Shown here one piece after another: positions 60,735-64,000 of a stretch of 64,000 bases of DNA (its first letter is position 1; each line of letters opens with the position of its first letter). The stretch comes from Kocuria dechangensis. GTDB taxonomy: Bacteria; Actinomycetota; Actinomycetes; Actinomycetales; Micrococcaceae. The translations under genes and the position numbers were made by a program. Location: positions 1-64,000 of the forward strand of contig NZ_BMEQ01000014.1 of the NCBI RefSeq assembly GCF_014636775.1, in the 5' to 3' direction. The notes under the pieces were generated by a model, which saw only the letters and a program-made list of their open reading frames with translations, was not told the DNA's origin and ran no database searches.

Positions 60735-62912
60735 TCAGAGCATGCAGGAGACGCAGCCCTCGACCTCGGTGCCCTCGAGCGCCAGCTGGCGGATGCGGGA
60801 GTAGTACATCGTCTTGATGCCCTTGCGCCACGCGTAGATCTGCGCCTTGTTGATGTCGCGGGTGGTGGCCGTGTCCTTGAAGAACAGGGTCAGGGACAGG
60901 CCCTGGTCCACGTGCTGGGTCGCGGCCGCGTAGGTGTCGATGATCTTCTCGTAGCCGATCTCGTATGCGTCCTGGAAGTACTCCAGGTTCTCGTTGTCCA
61001 TGAAGGGCGCCGGGTAGTACACGCGGCCGAGCTTGCCCTCCTTGCGGATCTCGATCTTCGAGGCGATCGGGTGGATCGAGGAGGTCGAGTTGTTGATGTA
61101 GGAGATCGAGCCGGTCGGCGGGACCGCCTGCAGGTTCTGGTTGTACATCCCGTGCTCCATGACGGAGTGCTTCAGCCGCAGCCAGTCCTGCTGCGTGGGG
61201 ACGTGCACGCCGGCCTCCGCGAACAGCTGCCGGACCCGCTCGGTGGCCGGGGCCCACTCGCGGTCGGTGTACTTGGCGAAGTACGCCCCCGACGCGTACT
61301 TGGACCGCTCGAAGCCCGAGAACGTCTCCTTGCGCTCCTTCGCGATCTCGTTCGAGGCGCGGACCGCGTGGTAGGTGACCGTGTAGAAGTAGATGTTCGT
61401 GAAGTCGAGGCCCTCTTCGGAGCCGTAGTGGATGTGCTCCTTGGCGAGGTAGCCGTGGAGGTTCATCTGGCCCAGCCCGACGGCGTGGGACATCTGGTTG
61501 CCGCGCTGGATCGAGGGCACCGAGTTGATGTTGGACATGTCCGACACCGCGGTCAGGCCGCGGATCGCGGTCTCCACCGACTGGCCGAAGTCCGGGGACT
61601 CCATGGTCAGGGCGATGTTGAGGGAGCCGAGGTTGCAGGAGATGTCCTTGCCGACCTCGTCGTAGTCCAGGTCCTCGTGGTACGTGGACGGCTCGGAGAC
61701 CTGGAGGATCTCGGAGCACAGGTTGGACATGATGATCTTGCCGTCGATCGGGTTCTCCCGGTTGACGGTGTCCTCGAACATCACGTACGGGTAGCCGGAC
61801 TCGAACTGGACCTCGGCGAGGGTCTGGAAGAACTCGCGGGCGTTGATCTTCTTCTTGGTGATCCGGGCGTCCGCGACCATCTCGTGGTACTTCTCCGTCA
61901 CGTTGACGTCGGAGAAGGGCATGCCGTAGACGCGCTCCACGTCGTACGGGGAGAACAGGTACATGTCCTGGTTCTTCTTGGCCAGCTCGAACGTGATGTC
62001 CGGGATGACCACGCCGAGGGAGAGGGTCTTGATGCGGATCTTCTCGTCCGCGTTCTCCCGCTTGGTGTCCAGGAAGCTGTAGATGTCCGGGTGGTGGGCG
62101 TGCAGGTACACCGCGCCCGCGCCCTGGCGCGCGCCCAGCTGGTTGGCGTAGGAGAACGAGTCCTCCAGCAGCTTCATGATGGGGATGATGCCCGAGGACT
62201 GGTTCTCGATCTTCTTGATCGGGGCGCCGGCCTCGCGGATGTTCGTCAGGGCGAACGCCACGCCGCCGCCGCGCTTGGACAGCTGCAGCGCCGAGTTGAT
62301 GGACCGCCCGATGGACTCCATGTTGTCCTCGATGCGCAGCAGGAAGCAGGAGACGAGCTCGCCGCGCTGCTTCTTGCCCGCGTTGAGGAACGTGGGGGTG
62401 GCGGGTTGGAAGCGCCCGGAGATGATCTCGTCCACCAGCTGGGTGGCGAGCACCTCGTTGCCGTCCGCGAGGTACAGGGAGACCATGACCACGCGGTCCT
62501 CGAAGCGCTCGAGGTAGCGCTGGCCGTCGAAGGTCTTCAGCGTGTAGGACGTGTAGAACTTGAAGGCGCCCAGGAACGTCTCGAAGCGGAACTTCTGCGC
62601 GTACGCGCGCTTGGAGAGCTCCTTGATGAAGTCGCGGCTGTACTTCTCCAGGACCTCGGGCTCGTAGTACTGGTGGGAGACCAGGTAGTCGAGCTTCTCC
62701 TCGAGGTCGTGGAAGAAGACGGTGTTGTTGTTCACGTGCTGCAGGAAGTACTGCCGCGCGGCCTGCTTGTCGGCGTCGAACTGGATCCTGCCGTCGGCGT
62801 CGTAGAGGTTCAGCAGCGCGTTGAGCTCGTGGTAGCCGAGACCCCGGTACTTCTCCGGGACCTTCTGGTCCTCGTGGCCGGGCTCGACGCTCAGGCCCGG
62901 GGCTGCGTGCAT
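60735..62912 (-). CDS. nrdE: Ribonucleotide reductase class Ib, catalytic subunit
   Basis: A 725-residue R1E subunit. The ten-stranded barrel shows RRG-like [33 protein letters not shown] and NLCSEILQ, whose Cys is a catalytic residue; the redox pair is the C-terminal GCVSCML. There is no N-terminal ATP-cone, as expected for class Ib. It reduces ribonucleoside diphosphates with electrons from NrdH. The ATG at 62912 overlaps the 3' end of nrdI by 22 bp; longer in-frame starts are possible but have no better signal. Confidence 0.95.
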   Translation of the reverse strand: MHAAPGLSVEPGHEDQKVPEKYRGLGYHELNALLNLYDADGRIQFDADKQAARQYFLQHVNNNTVFFHDLEEKLDYLVSHQYYEPEVLEKYSRDFIKELSKRAYAQKFRFETFLGAFKFYTSYTLKTFDGQRYLERFEDRVVMVSLYLADGNEVLATQLVDEIISGRFQPATPTFLNAGKKQRGELVSCFLLRIEDNMESIGRSINSALQLSKRGGGVAFALTNIREAGAPIKKIENQSSGIIPIMKLLEDSFSYANQLGARQGAGAVYLHAHHPDIYSFLDTKRENADEKIRIKTLSLGVVIPDITFELAKKNQDMYLFSPYDVERVYGMPFSDVNVTEKYHEMVADARITKKKINAREFFQTLAEVQFESGYPYVMFEDTVNRENPIDGKIIMSNLCSEILQVSEPSTYHEDLDYDEVGKDISCNLGSLNIALTMESPDFGQSVETAIRGLTAVSDMSNINSVPSIQRGNQMSHAVGLGQMNLHGYLAKEHIHYGSEEGLDFTNIYFYTVTYHAVRASNEIAKERKETFSGFERSKYASGAYFAKYTDREWAPATERVRQLFAEAGVHVPTQQDWLRLKHSVMEHGMYNQNLQAVPPTGSISYINNSTSSIHPIASKIEIRKEGKLGRVYYPAPFMDNENLEYFQDAYEIGYEKIIDTYAAATQHVDQGLSLTLFFKDTATTRDINKAQIYAWRKGIKTMYYSRIRQLALEGTEVEGCVSCML

Positions 62913-63400
62913 TGTCGCCAAAACTGTTCCAATCCTTGGTTTACCTTGCGGACATCCTCTGGGGTGCCCATGAGTTCGAACTTGTAGAGGACCGGGACGT
63001 CGCACTTGGCCGCGATCTTGTCCGCGGCCAGGCAGAACGCCGTCCCGAAGTTGGTGTTGCCGGCGCCGATGACGCCGAGCAGGTGCCGCCGGCTGGCCGC
63101 CCGGTTGAGGAACTTCACGACCTGCGGCGGGACGGCTCCGCTGCCGTCGGGCCGGCCGTAGGTCGGGGTGACCAGCACGAAGGGCTCGTCGATCTCGGGG
63201 GGCTCCTCCCCCGTGTGCACCGGCAGGCGCACGGCGCGGGCGTGGAGCTTCTCGACGAACCGGTGCGTGTTGTCGGACACCGAGGAGAAGTAGACGAGCA
63301 GCGGGACGCGGGGGTCCGGCGCCGCGGGGCTCGCGCCGCGGCTCTCCTGAGCGGTTCCGGGGATCGTGCCGCGGACCGCGCCGGGGGCGTGTGTGCTCAT
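62891..63400 (-). CDS. nrdI: Class Ib ribonucleotide reductase flavodoxin-like activator
   Basis: A 169-residue flavodoxin-like protein that delivers oxidant for assembling the NrdF cofactor. [19 protein letters not shown] is the phosphate-binding loop for [17 protein letters not shown] the isoalloxazine loop. An N-terminal extension of about 30 residues (Ala/Thr/Pro-rich) is present. It overlaps nrdE by 22 bp and lies 92 bp after nrdH. Confidence 0.95.
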   Translation of the reverse strand: MSTHAPGAVRGTIPGTAQESRGASPAAPDPRVPLLVYFSSVSDNTHRFVEKLHARAVRLPVHTGEEPPEIDEPFVLVTPTYGRPDGSGAVPPQVVKFLNRAASRRHLLGVIGAGNTNFGTAFCLAADKIAAKCDVPVLYKFELMGTPEDVRKVNQGLEQFWRQCTQPRA

Positions 63401-63492
63401 CGCTTCCGTGCTCCGAGGTGGGTGCTGGGGTGGGTTTCCCGCGACCGGCTCCTGAGCGGCGACCGGGCCCGAGTGGCCCGGGGGTGCCGGGC

Positions 63493-63729
63493 TCAGGCGG
63501 AGAGCAGGACGGCCAGGGACGTGATCTTGTCCGGCCGGTAGCCGGACCAGTGGTCGTCGGCGGTCTCCACGACCGGGACCTGCTGGTAGCCGAGGGCCAG
63601 AACGTGCGCCAGGGCCGCCTCGTCCTCGGTGACGTCGACGACGCTGTACTCGATGCCCTTCTTGGTCAGGGCCCGGTACGTGGCATTGCACTGGACGCAG
63701 GACGGCTTGCTGTACACGGTCACGGACAT
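63493..63729 (-). CDS. nrdH: Glutaredoxin-like protein NrdH
   Basis: A 78-residue thioredoxin-fold redoxin with active site CVQC at residues 11-14 and the cis-Pro region QVPVVE. It supplies electrons to NrdE. It is the first gene of the nrdHIEF operon, 100 bp downstream of paired NrdR boxes. Confidence 0.95.
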   Translation of the reverse strand: MSVTVYSKPSCVQCNATYRALTKKGIEYSVVDVTEDEAALAHVLALGYQQVPVVETADDHWSGYRPDKITSLAVLLSA

Positions 63730-63828
63730 CGCTGTTTCCCCTTGGTGTGGACGGTGGTTTCGGGGGGAGATCCGGGATTTCCGCAGGCGGTGCGGGACGG
63801 TGGGGCTCTCTCCGAGTGGCTGATTTCA

Positions 63829-63876
63829 ATACTACATCTAGTGTTCGGAAGGGGAAGTTACCCCTAGATGCAGTGT
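63829..63876 (-). promoter_or_regulatory. Two NrdR boxes upstream of nrdH
   Basis: ATACTACATCTAGTGT (63829-63844) and CCCCTAGATGCAGTGT (63861-63876) match the ACACWATATATWGTGT consensus at 13 and about 11 of 16 positions and are 32 bp apart, the usual three-turn spacing. NrdR should repress nrdHIEF here. Confidence 0.7.
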
Positions 63877-63882
63877 TCGGCG

Positions 63883-63934
63883 TTGTCCACAGCTCCTCTC
63901 GGACTATCCCCAGGCGGGTGCATTCTCATCCACA
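63883..63934. promoter_or_regulatory. Cluster of DnaA-box-like sequences
   Basis: TTGTCCACA (63883-63891), the actinobacterial form of the DnaA box, plus near matches CTATCCCCA (63904-63912) and TCATCCACA (63926-63934). DnaA control of ribonucleotide reductase genes is known in other bacteria. Confidence 0.45.
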
Positions 63935-64000
63935 GGGCCGCTCCGCGCGGGGTCGCGGAATTCCGCCCCGGGGGCCCGGATATGCACAGGCTGTGCGCTC

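Overview
This is high-GC actinobacterial DNA. Class Ib ribonucleotide reductase genes (nrdHIEF) behind paired NrdR-type boxes, a TTGTCCACA-type DnaA box, the zwf/GH15 gene pair and several CsoR-family systems fit a Micrococcales genome. A Kocuria-like member of the Micrococcaceae is my guess, not a demonstrated assignment. No rRNA, tRNA, CRISPR array, replication origin or phage structural gene was recognised.

Layout. (1) 1-14.6 kb: partial zwf, a GH15 trehalase/glucoamylase-like enzyme, a thymidylate-kinase-like protein, a general-stress-like membrane protein, a BrkB/YihY membrane protein, a phospholipase D/cardiolipin synthase, an MFS protein, an acetoacetate-decarboxylase-family enzyme and several small acidic or repetitive proteins. 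(2) 15-27.5 kb: a LysR-controlled hydroxyquinol module. It encodes maleylacetate reductase, hydroxyquinol 1,2-dioxygenase, an FAD phenol hydroxylase, an ABC importer, a metallo-beta-lactamase-fold hydrolase, and then a VOC ring-cleavage dioxygenase and esterase resembling the quinone-response MhqO/MhqD pair. (3) 27.5-33 kb: a scar region with a recombinase remnant, a 2.1-kb IS5-type element carrying a passenger gene, an MFS pump behind twin CsoR-type operators, and fragments of an AraC regulator and a copper ATPase next to csoR. (4) 33-46 kb: an amine/amino-acid module with a LysR regulator, two aminotransferases, an amidohydrolase, a copper amine oxidase, an APC permease and an aldehyde dehydrogenase. 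(5) 46-49.4 kb: two paralogous UlaG-like hydrolases around a PAS protein and a CstR-like regulator. (6) 50-57.3 kb: a double-length IclR regulator divergent from an MHS transporter, a 2-hydroxyacid dehydrogenase, an RraA-type aldolase and a secreted tannase/feruloyl-esterase-family protein. (7) 58.3-64 kb: a flavin oxidoreductase and nrdHIEF, which look like core chromosome again.

The accessory modules are separated by four decayed serine recombinase (DNA invertase/resolvase) copies, all on the minus strand, at about 3.1, 14.8, 27.5 and 57.4 kb. Modules 2 to 6 look like an assembled catabolic island for phenols, aromatic esters and amines. Paired enzymes and transporters with local regulators (LysR, LysR, CstR-like, IclR) suggest each module is separately induced. 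Functions are inferred from recognised motifs and context; no database search was possible.
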